Of a DNA stretch of 64,000 nt, positions 35,090 through 47,800 are shown one piece after another. The notes below the pieces were generated by a model. The model was not told where the DNA came from. It made no database searches and saw nothing but the letters and a program-made list of their open reading frames with translations. Numbering within the stretch: position 1 is the first letter of the stretch; each line of letters opens with the position of its first letter. The stretch is from assembly GCA_948567375.1 (NCBI GenBank), contig OX419762.1, forward strand, positions 11,848,001-11,912,000. Reading direction: 5' to 3'. Both the position numbers and the translations under genes were made by a program. Source of the stretch: Lunularia cruciata (lineage: Eukaryota > Streptophyta > Marchantiopsida > Lunulariales > Lunulariaceae).

Positions 35090-35154
35090 ACTAGTTTATC
35101 TTGTGACGACTGACTCGCGACAGCGACAGCGAATCAATCACAAGATAAACTAGT
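35090..35154. repeat. Perfect 17-bp inverted repeat upstream of the kinesin
   Basis: Arms ACTAGTTTATCTTGTGA (35090-35106) and its exact complement (35138-35154) enclose 31 bases rich in GCGACAGCGAC. It lies about 240-300 bp upstream of the kinesin ATG. On RNA it would form a stable hairpin in a 5' UTR; on DNA it could be a paired binding site or a transposon footprint. Confidence 0.9.
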
Positions 35155-35939
35155 GCCAAAATGGCGATGACAAGAATAAAAGGTAGTGTAATCAGAATCG
35201 AGACTTCTCTCACCCTCGATTTGGGTTCAAGCTTGGCTCAATGAGCGAGGGGCGAATCGTGAAAACGAAGCGAAGGAGACCTACAACCGCGATCGGTATC
35301 AGTAAACCCACAACTAGCATCCCAGATGACTTGACTTTCTACGTCTTCTCAGGCATCGCATGCACCGGGCATCTGGGTCGTTCCAACAGTGAGCAACTAC
35401 AAGAAAGACAGTACCTGTCTTTGACAATCTACCGAAAGAACTGACAATGCCTGCTGAGGCCTATATGACAAAAATTGCTGGACCGATTAATTGCTAATTG
35501 CGTGTCTCTATCTACATCTGTGCGCCCCTTTCTCGCCGCATACTTATATATGACAATGCTCAATCTTCTATCCCTGAAGTAGTCGAAACGTTCGAAAGAC
35601 AAGATCCAGCTCGTACCATGGCGACTGCCCTGAGTTGAGTGTTCGTCTGTCGTCTAAGTGAAAATGTCGGTTGCCAAATAACCTCGAGCGAGCAAATTCC
35701 CAGCGATTGCTCCCCATTCCCAGTCCATCGGCTTATCGACTAGGTGTCGTACCACTCATTTGCTTTACCAAAGATACTTTCACAGACATCCCCGCGTGAC
35801 CCCAGAGTTACAACACACAAGCAAGAACCAGCGGAAGAAGAAATCAGAAATTACACATTGTACTGTATCTCGCGATACTCACACTCGACAAGTCTTTCCT
35901 CGGAGTTCCAGGCGCAGATTTGCTAAGCTTCGTGGCCGA

Positions 35940-36480
35940 CTTCATTGCACTTCGGCCTTTGCTGATCTTTCTCCTCTCTCTCTCTACCACCTACACCGCA
36001 ATGTTGCTCCACATACCAACACTTTTCCCTACTCCTCCTCCTCCACCTCGTGCTCCTACACCCGCCGACCATGTACATCCAACACACTCAATCTCTCGCA
36101 GCTGCAGCAAAAGGCATCTCTGTCCCCTCCCTCTGTTCTCGGCCCCGTTCGAACTCCTCCTGACTCTCCTGACCTCATTCTTCCCTCTTCTTCTCTCCCC
36201 CCACCTCACCAAAGCTTCGCATGCAGCCAAATCCAATCTCCGCACCAGAAGCTCCACTACTATTCTGCAGTCTCTGCTCCCTCAACTCTCTCTCTCTCAC
36301 TCTCTCTCTCGTCCTCTGCAAGCTCCCACCTGTTTCTGCGCCCACACCTCAATGAAAGCGCACACCAGCGGCAGCAGGAGCAGAAGCGCTCTGTCCTCTT
36401 CTCCCCTCTACACGGGACTCTCTTCCTCTCTCGCTCCCTTGCCAAATTCAAATCACTTCCTCAAACCCCGCTAACGGTCA
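35940..36480. promoter_or_regulatory. CT/GA-rich tract (possible promoter or 5' UTR)
   Basis: Long C+T-rich stretches with CTCTCTCT runs (for example 36284-36315) and few stop codons on any frame. Two overlapping long plus-strand frames (35760-36491 and 35920-36474) are Ser/Pro/Leu-rich and mutually exclusive, a sign of low complexity rather than coding. GA/CT tracts of this kind are common at plant transcription starts. The tract might serve the kinesin (minus) or an unseen plus-strand gene. Confidence 0.4.
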
Positions 36481-36499
36481 TGATCCTCTAATCGAGCTA

Positions 36500-37340
36500 C
36501 CCCACCGGTAACCCGGCTTAAGGTGCGACTTACAAACAACGGCTTTCTGATAGGCTCCAAGCTTTGGTCTAAACCGTGTTTAGGAACCTTGTTACGACTA
36601 AACTGGGATGCTTCTCCCGCAACGATCATCTATCGGGGTACCGACAAAGTAGCGGAGTTCGTCTGGTCCAGAAGAAAGAGTACCGGTACTGTTGTACTTT
36701 CACCGGCAGGAGCTGTAAAAGGTTGATGCTGTTACAGAGTGGACTTGTCTTATGACTTCCACTCAGGAACAGCATGTGGCTTGCCTCTGGCTCGCGGTGG
36801 ACGTCAAATAACTTGGAGTCAAGTTCTACACTTACAATCCAGCTCGCTTTCTCCAAGTTCTCAATACCCAGCAAAAGGAAACTGACGGACTGAGACGGGA
36901 GGCATTGGAACCTTCACCCAGTGATTGACGGGGTACTTTTTAATTGAACAGACCATCTGCTAGCCAATACCCGACTTGCCTGATTCAAACTAGCCTCTTA
37001 AACCACACCACGTGGCAGTCCGGAGTTCTAGGGTTTCTTGTGATTTGAATCCGGCGAGCCCGCGCGACGGTAAGGCGACTGGCGATAGCCAGTGCACTTG
37101 TCTGATCCCATCTGACAGAGACGATCCCAAAGGGGATACCGGCGGTATACCGACGTCGCTACCGGTTCCCAAATGGTATAATCTCCGGGTCACTTATGGT
37201 TTCGTGACTTCGGACCTCCAACCGTATCCCGGAAGAAACGGTCACGCAGAGTATACTTCTGTGGTGGTTTGAGGGATGTACGTTCTCTTCGTTACAAGCT
37301 GTCAAAAAATACCAACGGGTACTAAAACTGGTCTCACAGT
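36500..37340 (+). other. GC-rich sequence with two short open frames, product unknown
   Basis: Frames 36523-36726 and 37012-37272 on the plus strand are the longest. The second (from GTG at 37012) contains IPTSLPVPKWYNLRVTYGF and ends in TGA. Neither shows a domain I know, and no start or splice pattern joins them convincingly. They could be exons of an unrecognised gene or chance frames in GC-rich DNA. Confidence 0.2.
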
Positions 37341-37365
37341 CTTCGATGTTTCCCTTCCCATTCAG

Positions 37366-37501
37366 CGGTATCTTAGGTGCGGTAGGGCAGATTTCTCATA
37401 CTGACTCTATTGGGGCTTAGCCCCATGTTACCTTTTTTTCTCTCCCTTGTACGACTTGATGGGGTCTTCCCATCCTTCATTTTTCTTACGCGGTCGCCTT
37501 T
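37366..37501 (+). mobile_element. 136-bp 5'-truncated RLE-retrotransposon insertion with 11-bp TSD
   Basis: From GGTATCTTAGGTGCGGTAGG to CGCGGTCGCCTTT the sequence is nearly identical to 23117-23250 of the element at 21.5-23.3 kb, including the palindrome GGGGCTTAGCCCC with the element's stop codon. It is flanked by TTCCCATTCAG at 37355-37365 and 37502-37512, a perfect 11-bp target-site duplication. The close match says the family was active relatively recently. Confidence 0.92.
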
Positions 37502-37819
37502 TTCCCATTCAGCCTCTCTGGGTGGTCTCTTGATGACAATAACAAGACAATTGCGCTAGAACTCGTGACAAACTACAAGAGTTTTCAATTCACTTTGATC
37601 TGGAATGGTTACGTGATTCAATGACTCCAGTTGGCCAGCGGGATCAGATTCCACATAGCTTTACGAATATTTCATTTGATATATTGCAGTATCATTTTCA
37701 TCGATAACGTAAAGGTCTGCTTAGAGAGCTGATATTATAATTCATGTGTATTACTAAACATCGGAATTTCACATTTTATGACTGTCGAGAGACCCGTAAA
37801 CCGGATCATCTGCTTGAAT

Positions 37820-38330
37820 AGGGGGTTTCGGATTTCAACTTGACGGATTTGTACGGGTGACATGCGTTTCCTCGGATGGATTTCTATACCAAAATTTGTG
37901 GGTGATGAAAGGCTTTGAAGCATTACCTGATTAAGGACTATAAAAAAAATTTAAAAAAATTTAAAAATTGAGGACTGGATTACAAAGAGGATTATAGGCA
38001 GTTTTAAATGAACTGTCTGACAAATTGGTATTGAGTTTATGCCTGTCAAGCGATAAAGTGATGTGGACGATACACTTTGACAAGAGGACAGAGGAAGGCG
38101 ACCGCGTGTGGATAAGAAGAAAGATGGGAACCCATCAACCGACAAGAAATAAAAAAGTTTCAAAAAATTACTTTGATTAAATTTTTGGGGAAGTGCATAA
38201 TCCGTAAAATCTTAAGGGTCGTAATTTTCGTGAACCCTACAATATTTACGGATTCCAGTACTTTATCCCTAACTTCCCTTACGGTTGATTGCAGGGACAC
38301 GTAATGTTATTTTTGAAACTCCTAATGAAA
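37820..38330. mobile_element. Possible MITE remnant related to the 25.6-26.2 kb element
   Basis: AGGGGGTTTCGGATTTCAAC at about 37819 and TTTTTGAAACTCCTAATG ending near 38330 could be diverged versions of the GGGGTTTCAATA/TATTGAAACCCC termini. Between them TCCGTAAAATC, TTTACGGATTCC and CTTACGGTTGA words recall the CCCGTAAAT motifs of that element. The match is weak. Confidence 0.3.
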
Positions 38331-38339
38331 AGTTGAATT

Positions 38340-41300
38340 TTACCGCTTATAAAATTTTGTATAAAATAGCTACACAACCAAGGCCAAACTCCATTTGCAT
38401 GTTGTATTTAGTATACGTTCACCATCAAGAATCGAGTGAAATGAAATGAAACCAAAGACATAATATTCACTCAAATAGATCAATTCAATAACTAACTTCT
38501 AGACATATAATAAATTCGTGGTCAGTAACATCAATTGTTTATATTAAAGAGTGATCTAGCACTGTTAAAAACCAACTTCTGGAATAGTATCATGTAAACG
38601 CTATTCATAACATGTAAAACCTATCGTTATTAGATGGCAAAAGCTCATATAATCTATTTTAGAAAATATAACTCATAGTTGTACCACTCTAACTATAAGT
38701 ATGTTCTCATATTTAATTTTATAGTATTATATGTATTGCTATTAAAATCTTTCTTAGTCTTTCTGGTCTTGTTCTAGATAAATACTACAACCTCTTCTTT
38801 TAATCCTTATGAACGCAAAGAGATCATAGATTATGAAAGCATAACAGACACTCACAGGATATATTTTAACAGGAGCATCCGTCTATAAACTTTCTTCCAT
38901 ATTGAAGGTTCTATGGCGATGAATATTGAGTCATTAATAAACAAATCTTGAAATTTTACTATTAAATATTAAATATCAATTAATAGATTTTATTATGAAT
39001 TATATAATTTGAGCATTAAGAAGACTCTTATAAATAAATTAAAAGCACTCAAACGGAGTCTAGGGGATAGTAGTGGAATAAATTAAAACCACTACTTGAC
39101 TATAGTCTACTCGAGTACCCTCGCACCTATCTATTCGTTGAGTGGATTTAAGTTTCACCCTATCGCTATATATAATTTTTATATTATATTATATATATTT
39201 TTCAGCTAAATTATTTATATTTATTAATTTATTCCTCCAAAGTACATATGATTATAATATCTATACATTTTCATGTTTCAATGAATATTTATATAAATTT
39301 GAACAAAGTTCTTAAATTTTTATTTTTATTCGTGAATTTTACTCTTTATTTCAACTTTAGAAAATCTTATTGTTTTCAAGAGCTGCTACTCTTTATTGTA
39401 TTAGAGGTTTGGCTCCACCTTTTATTTTTAGCAAACTCTCTGTAAATTATTTTTTTCTCCACTTAGTTTAATACATGTTTTATTTTAGCTAAGCCATGTT
39501 GAACGTGTGATGGTTTGTCTTCGTCTATCACTTTTATCCAAGGATAAGGGGATTTCCTTCTTCTCTCTTGTTAGGTTGCTCTTCTTTTTAACCAGGTTAT
39601 TAAGAATTATTGTTTTCCATAGCGTTTTTTTCTCGCTTGCATCTTACAGAATGTTTTAATTCTAACACACTCTAAATACAAATAATACTTCAAATCCCAT
39701 TATGTATAATGGAAAGGAATATCCACTCATTTAGACGGTCTAGTCAATTAGCAAGCCACCTTGAGCAAGCTCATTTATATTCCCCAACGTAAACAACTTC
39801 GATGATTCCGAGCATATGTATTCAAAGAAGCATATATATATACCTTGGCACTCATGAATTGTTGAGTACAAACTCGATATGAACGAGGGTATTGACAATC
39901 GTTCCATCTCCTTCTTGCATGGCAGGAAGCACTGATCAAGTAGAAGATGTTTTTGTGGAAGTTTACTATGGTCGTCTTCTACTTCCCTTTGCTGTATAAC
40001 GTATCGGAGCTCAAGTGTCCATGGTGCTTGTTACGATATACTTTATGTTACGATACACTTTATATCATGTCCTATTTCGCGTTGCTCTCATTACCCTGTT
40101 ACGAGACAGGTTTCTGCAACCACACCATCCAATAGCTCTCACCATCCAATAGCTCTCAGCATTGTTCCATTCCCAGCTAATTCCCTCCCTATTATTTTTC
40201 CTCCGCTCTTTGCTTGATTCTTGGGTTGGTTTGACCTCTCATGCTTACAGTGTTCTTACCTGGTTCTAGCACATGTTTTTAATTTTTATCATTTACACAT
40301 TGCTTAGTGACCGTCTTTTACATCACGTTTCCTATTTCTTGCAGTAGTATGCATAGAGTTCTCATTTTCACGTTTGTTTACTAATCGGTTAGCTTCGTGA
40401 GTCTGCTAATTTGTTTCAATTATGCCTTTGCTTTAAGTTATATATTATGAATTCTACATTATAGATTTCTCACTATTTTAGCCTCGTGAATCATGTATAT
40501 CTTACTTACCGATCATTTGCATTGCATGAGTTCTGGATACTCCGGTCGGGGAACGGCTTCTGCTCATATATATATTGATACTAGTACTGCGTGATTCTAG
40601 TATTGTGGTTAAATATTCTATCTCTCTGATACTTAGAGATGCTGGGTCCCTATTCTTGTAGAACCCTTTCAGGTAATTAGTATTTTTTATCTCAGTCTGT
40701 CCTACAAATAACGTATAGCATGCAGTAATTTAATCTGAATTACTACTATCTGAAACTACTATTTTGCAGTAATTTAAGTCATATACATTGGTCTAGTGCA
40801 ACTAATCACTTGAAACTAAGTCAGAATTTTAACTAAAATCCCAACTTTAAGCGAATAATTAAACTATACAGTTAATTTCAACAAAGGTCATTCTCAAATT
40901 GAATCGAAGTTACATGTATGGATACTTGTTACCAACAATCTTCAGAAATATAGAAGAGGACTTCAAATTCATGCATTGTACCTATTATTTTCTAATTCAG
41001 TATTTATCTTACATATAAAGGTATTTCTGGAATAGGGAATAATCTAACTTTTGATTTTTTTAATCAGATTGGATGATTCTAAAGGAGTCTCGGAGATCGA
41101 GAATATTCAAAACTTAAGTAGAGTGAAAGACTGGGTAAGTAGTGAGAGTCGTTAAATGGCCAGGAAGAGCTATTTTTGTGAAATTTTTGGTTGATATGGG
41201 TCTTCAATACAATCATATTTAGAATTAAAGAGATAAGAAAAGTATGACCAGAGCCATACTTATGCATAATTTTCGAGGATTTTCTTTGTTATCAATAGGT

Positions 41301-44050
41301 TCTTCTTTCACTCTCTTCAAGCAAATTGATTACAATCATGTGTCATCACAAGCGTCCGACAAGAATAGCTATCCACTCTTCTTTGTGCTATCCAGGCTAG
41401 CTAACAAGCTAGGGCACAGGGCTCAACTTGCAGAGGCGTGGCGGATAGCAAAACTTGAAGAATGACACCTATGGAAAAACCTTCGTTCGACAAAAGTCAC
41501 AAGGAATAATGCGGGTACACTAAATTTGTAATTTATATTCGTCATATTATTAATTATTGAAGCTTTTTGGAATTGTTTGAGGTGTGATTTTCCTAATAGT
41601 TCTGCATGTTGTGGACCCTCTGGTGTCTTCCAACCTTAAATTTTACAATTCTAGCCACCGTACTTGATTGATATTATTACTCTTTTGAACACTTGCTCAA
41701 AGATTGTGTCATGTACTCGAATATTACTGTCCCTAGTTTGTCTCTTGAGTTTGGAGTTTCTCGGACTTGTCATGATGGAGCTCTCTTATAAGACCCATAG
41801 TATTTCTTCAGAAATTGTTAGAGTATATCATGGATCTGAATGCTGTTGTTTACATAAAAAGACAAGATTCCACATACTATTGATTTTGATAACAGCATAG
41901 GTCTTGTGCTGGGGTTTATAGCTTAAGTCATGTTACCAAGATGTTATAATCTTCAATCGATAAGAATCAAATTTGGACTGGGACAGCATGAAAGATCTTA
42001 TGGAGAAACAAAGGAAATTATTGTCGTTCATGAGATGTTGAGACATGACATATTTCACTCGTTTACTTTTTAGTCAGGTTTGATCTTCTAAACGCCATGG
42101 GGTTTAGGGTTAGGTGGAAGACTCGCGGCCTTCTGCAACTTCAAGCAAATTAAAAAGTAGTTTATAATCTCTTGTTACAGCTGTAGATCATCGAATCTAA
42201 CGTAGCTGGCCTTATATTTCTGTCCCTATACAACTTTGATAACTATTTATCCCAGTTTGATAAATATTCAAACTGTTGGTATGACTATTGTCTACCAAGA
42301 GTCGAGCTATCATCCGAATTTCAAATCGTTTCACTATAAGTAGTAAAATAATGACAATTTAATCGTGCTGCAAAAATGAGCTGAATTATAAATACAAAAT
42401 TTTATATAAATTATAATTCAAAACAATGAATTAAATTATGCAGTCATTAAAAGTCACAAATCTACTTCAGTATGAGATGTAAATTAGTAATACTTGCAGA
42501 ACTTGTAAATATCCACAGACGAGACTAAAATCAAGATGCAATTTTTATCAACGGAAAACTCTGTTTTTTATATTTCTCCATGCTTTTTCTCTTGGATGAA
42601 AACCTCTTTATAATACGAGGATGAAGAACTACACGAGCTGGTGCACACAAATATAGGAGGGCCAGCATTGGCTTCGTGCTCGTACCCACACACGAATATA
42701 GCGCGCAGAATGAGGTAAGGCTACTCACCCTCGGGGTATAGCATACAACATCCACTTTAAGTGAGGAACAAGGTTCACGACCTTTGCATGAACGCCATGC
42801 AACGTTCCCTTATAGTTACGGTTGCATAAGATGTATCACCAGCACAAACCCAACACACAAAGATCACGACAAAAGCGTTTTATTTGTCAACCAGGTATAT
42901 CTTGCATGGCAACTCGATGGTGGTGGCTGAGCATGAGTTTCTTTCAAGGACAAGGATTTTAGCACCCTGTGTGTTGGAGAGCACTTCCGTTTGGAGTCAA
43001 AATGATAGTCTCGATAAAAACAACAACAAACCTTTTGTCTGTTCCTTCACAACTTCTACCGGTCCAAAAAAGATGATGTTCCAAAGGGGGGGGTGGTGGG
43101 GGATGGAAAGGAAGTCTTTTGGTTTCTAGCGGTATCGATGAGCATAAAAAGACGTGAAATGAATACTGGAATTGGTATTTTATGGGATAGAAAGAACTCG
43201 AAGTTTGGAATTCAAGGTTTAGATTTTCCTTTGGATAGAAGGCTTCCTTTCTCATGATAGTTGTTGGAAACACGTATGAATGATGGATGATGGGAAATTA
43301 TTGGAAGGGGAACCTCAGATACATATAGTCTATCTTCGTAGATGAAAAGGACTATCCCAATCATACAATTTGTTTCGAATCGAAACATTAATTTAATATC
43401 AATTCCTTGTATGGCATCTATGGTTTTTGGAGGATTTCTTTTGGCCTCAAGAATTCCACAACTGTGAGGCTACGCCTTAAGAGTCTAACTGAATTGGTAA
43501 TATCAGACAATAATGGATAGATGGAAAGTATACGGAAAGGTTAGTTTTGATTGTAGAGTCGTGTGGGACGTAAGGAACCTTCATAAAATTAACGTTTATA
43601 TCTTTTACATAGTAAATGAGAAATGCACCAAGTTAGAAGGTGAGCTTGTTCTTGTGATCTAAAATCATATGGCACTTATTTTATCATCGTCCACTACAAT
43701 TAATATATATAAAATAGCTCCCTACATGTATGATGATGAAAGACTATATTACCGCCAGCTGTCCAGATTCAGAATCTAAAGACTAGAGGATATCTATTCT
43801 AGACGGGCCAATGCCTGTGACTTTATCTAAAGATTACAGACAATGTAATAAATAAGAGTTTTATGTTTGGATTTTATGCCCACCTATTATTTATGGCGAA
43901 TCATGATGTAACTCACTGCATGATTAGAACTACGTCCTACCTTTTTTCCTTTGGCACTTATTTTTGCTTTGTACTCCTTTCTCATTTCCTTAGGGTCCTA
44001 TATATAGGGTATATATATCTCCTTGTTCTTTCAAGTCTTCGATACAAGAT
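38340..44050. other. AT-rich sequence without a recognisable gene
   Basis: Only short frames occur. The frame 41244-41465 (73 codons, ending in AQLAEAWRIAKLEE) is the most protein-like but matches nothing I know. GGTTTAGGGTTAGG near 42110 is another telomere-like motif. Otherwise nothing is visible. Confidence 0.4.
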
Positions 44051-44058
44051 TTGAATAT

Positions 44059-44090
44059 TTGACCAGGTGATAATCTTATCACCTGGTCAA
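44059..44090. repeat. Near-perfect 32-bp palindrome
   Basis: Arms TTGACCAGGTGATAA (44059-44073) and TTATCACCTGGTCAA (44076-44090) are exact complements separated by two bases. It lies in AT-rich DNA with no gene nearby. Confidence 0.95.
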
Positions 44091-44734
44091 CCAAAGTACT
44101 GCACAAATTGTTCCCCTAAAACTATCGTAGACGAAACCAACAACAGGTACAGCAGGTAGTGTGCTTTCCAACCACCAATGTGGGGATTTACTGTAAAAGG
44201 ACCACCGGAAGTAGAAAACGCTAAGAGGATATATTTTCTATTATTCTACGTATAATAAAAGAGGTATGCACTTATTGGACACTTATAGGGTTAGCACTTC
44301 TTGATCAATTTTAACCGACTTGGCAACTCGAGCTTGGCTTTTTGAGTTTAATTTGATGTGAAATCTTTAATCTATTTTCCAATGAACCATGAAAGGTGAA
44401 AATTATTTTGAATAATGGGAGTTGGTTAAAATCACCTATTTTCTCGATACGCAAGATGACTGCATGATGTAACAAACTCACGCTAATGTGGTGTTTTTTT
44501 AATTTTTTATGTACCTCCTAAAAACTCGCAAGAGCAATGAGATAGAAGATATTCCAAGCTTTTGAGATTTGGCCAAAACAAGCACACTTGAATGAGAGAT
44601 TGATGTTTCTTCGCACAAAATATCACTTTTAGTGTAATTTCTTATATACTTTCATGGCCAAACGAGGTTATGCATGACATCTAACACTATATACCATATG
44701 ATAATCATATGGCACATATGATTATTATGACGAT

Positions 44735-44815
44735 ATTATTGGGCTTATCCTCATTTACCTCTTATATGTCATCTTTGTACGGCCTGATGGTGTCTTCCCG
44801 TCCTTCTTGTTACCT
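44735..44815 (+). mobile_element. Diverged RLE-retrotransposon tail
   Basis: ATATTATTGGGCTTATCCTCAT, TTACCTCTTATATG, CTTTGTACGGCCTGATGGTGTC, TTCCCGTCCTTC and TTGTTACC follow the element's 3' tail in order, with the palindrome decayed. The copy is old and no target-site duplication is seen. Confidence 0.55.
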
Positions 44816-44899
44816 CAAATGTGATGACAATCCAAGTTAGTGAGTCAAATGGATATAAACAAGAAAATTGAGTACATTTCCTTTGACAGCTTAGTTAAA

Positions 44900-47800
44900 T
44901 CATATACTTTTTGAACTGCTGTTCTTTTCGGGTAAATTCTGCTTATGTTCATATAAATCGATTTTATTCTTCTGAAAATTACAAAAAATTTCAATAACCG
45001 GTAGGATCACTGAAAATATGCACGATGTGATTTGACTACACACAACGAATGAAATATGCATACAACTCAAATCGATATATGATGACATACTCGTCCACGT
45101 TCTCTCACGATATTTCAAATTTGAAATTAAGGAGAGATGCATCATACAAGAGAAAGTTGGTCCTTTGAGTTGGTACCTTTCGTAGCAACTAATTGAAGAT
45201 GTAATAATATGAAAATTTGCAGTCTTTATGTGATTAATGATTTTATGGTAAATTTACATCAAAGTGAACCTCGTATATCATCGAAATTACGGAAGCAATA
45301 TATTATTTTTAATGATCATATGTGTCTATGATTAGTGTATAGGATGAAAATATTTCATAAATATGATGAGAATAATGCTTTCATCTTGTTGGAGCAATTA
45401 ATTAAAATTTCAAATGCGTATATTATTTTGTCCCTGAAGATTCTGGTAGTATAATAATTTATATATTTTAGGAAAATAACAAAATATCTGATGTACCATA
45501 GAAATAGTTAGTATTTATACACTAAATAAAACAGTTTGTAGCTGAATCTCACCATCTTTGCATCCATGGTTTCAAATTCAGGAACAAAGAGAGGAAATAT
45601 ATTACGTAAAGTTAGCTATATAATGTAATAACAAAGAACTTGTAATCAGAATCTAATCAAATGAAAATATAACATTGATTATATATTGTTACTTTCTTAC
45701 AATGATTTTATATCTCTCCTTTCCATTCATTAAACTTATCATATCTGGATGGAAGGTGACTCTCGTTTATTACTTGAATATAAATTGTTGAATTTGCTAG
45801 CGTAAAGTTAAATTTTTTTGTCATATCTTGATTTGATTGAGTTTGAGTCTCATTTATATTATCAAGAAAAAATTGTTTGATTTGTTTGCAACAATTTTGA
45901 TAGACTTTGTGTGTATAAAAAATATAGTATAATAAAGCTTAGAAATATAGTCTTAGTAGAGTATACTTTTTGAGATAATGTTCTTTGATTGTCTCATATT
46001 GGATTGGATGTTGACCAAAATAAGCCTAATTGTATTGAGCAACTATTATTGTATCTAACAAGAACAGGCTCTTAGTATTTGGTGGGGTGTACAAGGAGGT
46101 TGTAGAATAATCTAAATCTACTTTTAATCAAATTTGATCATGTAATACTCGTACATAGAGGAAAATTAGGGTTCTTCAAGTCTTGTGGGAAATAAATGTC
46201 TATTGAATGATCATGTTTGATTTATTAGATCCAAGTGTATCAAGAGTATGTCAATTCCATAGAAAATCACCGATAATTTGAGCAATACAAAGTAAAAATT
46301 CCAATAAAGGAGAAGGGTGCTCCATCAAACTTTTCTTGTGATTTAATTCAAGGTGTAATTTGGCCAAAAGAGTGAATTGAGGTTCTATATGGGTGTCATT
46401 GTATGAAGCCAGTCCTTTCGAGGACGTATCGTACATAAAGTAGTACTCAATACAGCTTGACGTAATGCTTCCCAAGCAGGAATCATTTAACGAAAACTAA
46501 CTTCGGTTTACACCACAACAAGGGTTAGTAGAGCAACCTTCAATACAACCACATGTTTTAAAAACAAACCAAACAAAGTTTTAGTAACATAAAGTCCAAC
46601 TTAGATATTTTGAGTAGATATCACAAAGTTATAAAAATGAAAATCATTGATCGAGCTATAAAGAACCAATAAAACAACATATATTAAGAGTAGTAAAATA
46701 GAAGAAAACAAGTATTGTTTTGAAGACTTACTTGAATTGATTTTGTAAATTTATAATGATTTTATAATTTCTTAATATATCTTATGTAGTATGAGGATTG
46801 TTGCAGAAAACAAATTAATAATTACTACTCTAGGTCTTGATGGTTCAAGCTTTATTGAACTAGTTGTTGGTTGAATTCTTTCTTTATCAAGAGATGTTAT
46901 ATTAGTGATGTGACTATTTTCAAAAAATCAATTACATTGCTTCATAATAAGAGAAATTTCTTAGCAAGCTTAACATTTCTTAATGTCAATAATAACTGGA
47001 TAGTCAATTATAATCAATGAGTATAGGTTAAGGAATCCTTGCTCAATTGTTATAGATTTAACATTTTTCTATTATTTCATAAAATAATAAATTACTCAAC
47101 TAAGAGGTAAGTTTCTTAGCTAGATGTGTTGAACCAAATATTAATGTGGAAAATATACAAGTTTTTCTGGAGACTCGTAAAACCATCATGGAGATATCCA
47201 ACTAAGGATTGTTGAAACAAAATTGGATATGTTTGTAGAAGAAATAGAATGGTTTATTGTAGCTTATTGAGCCATTCAGATATATTTAAGCAAATAAAAA
47301 ATGATCATAATAGCTCCATTGAACCATTATGAAGATATTATATAGGAATCATATTAGTTTAGCAAGCTAGTTTTTCTACCATTCTAAAGTAAGTGTAAGA
47401 TTTTTCAATGAGGCTATCAAACATGTCAACTAGTATCTAAAATCTTATCTAAAATAAACTCCAAAGATAAGATCTTTCTCATGGTCACTCCTTTTCTTGA
47501 TATAATGAGATTCCATAAAAAAGCCCAATAATTATTCCTTGTGGCTATTAATGAAGTGGTATACAAGATAAATATAACTAATACTAGTCTAATTTCTTAT
47601 CTGCAAGTCTTGACTAGCTATGATTCATTACACTCGCCAGTTTCTACAGACTTCATCTAGAAGTCTTTGCTTATAAGTTACTATTGATTCCCTCTAGAAG
47701 AACTTGAGATACAAATTTTCAAAGACTACTTTACTAACCAATAACCTTGACTATATAAGAGTTCTAAATTCATTTCCACTAATCAAAGATTGTTAGAATT

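Noticed and set aside
35760-36491. 243-codon and 184-codon plus-strand ORFs
   Set aside because: They overlap in different frames within CT-rich low-complexity DNA and encode only Ser/Pro/Leu-rich sequence; absence of stops is explained by base composition.
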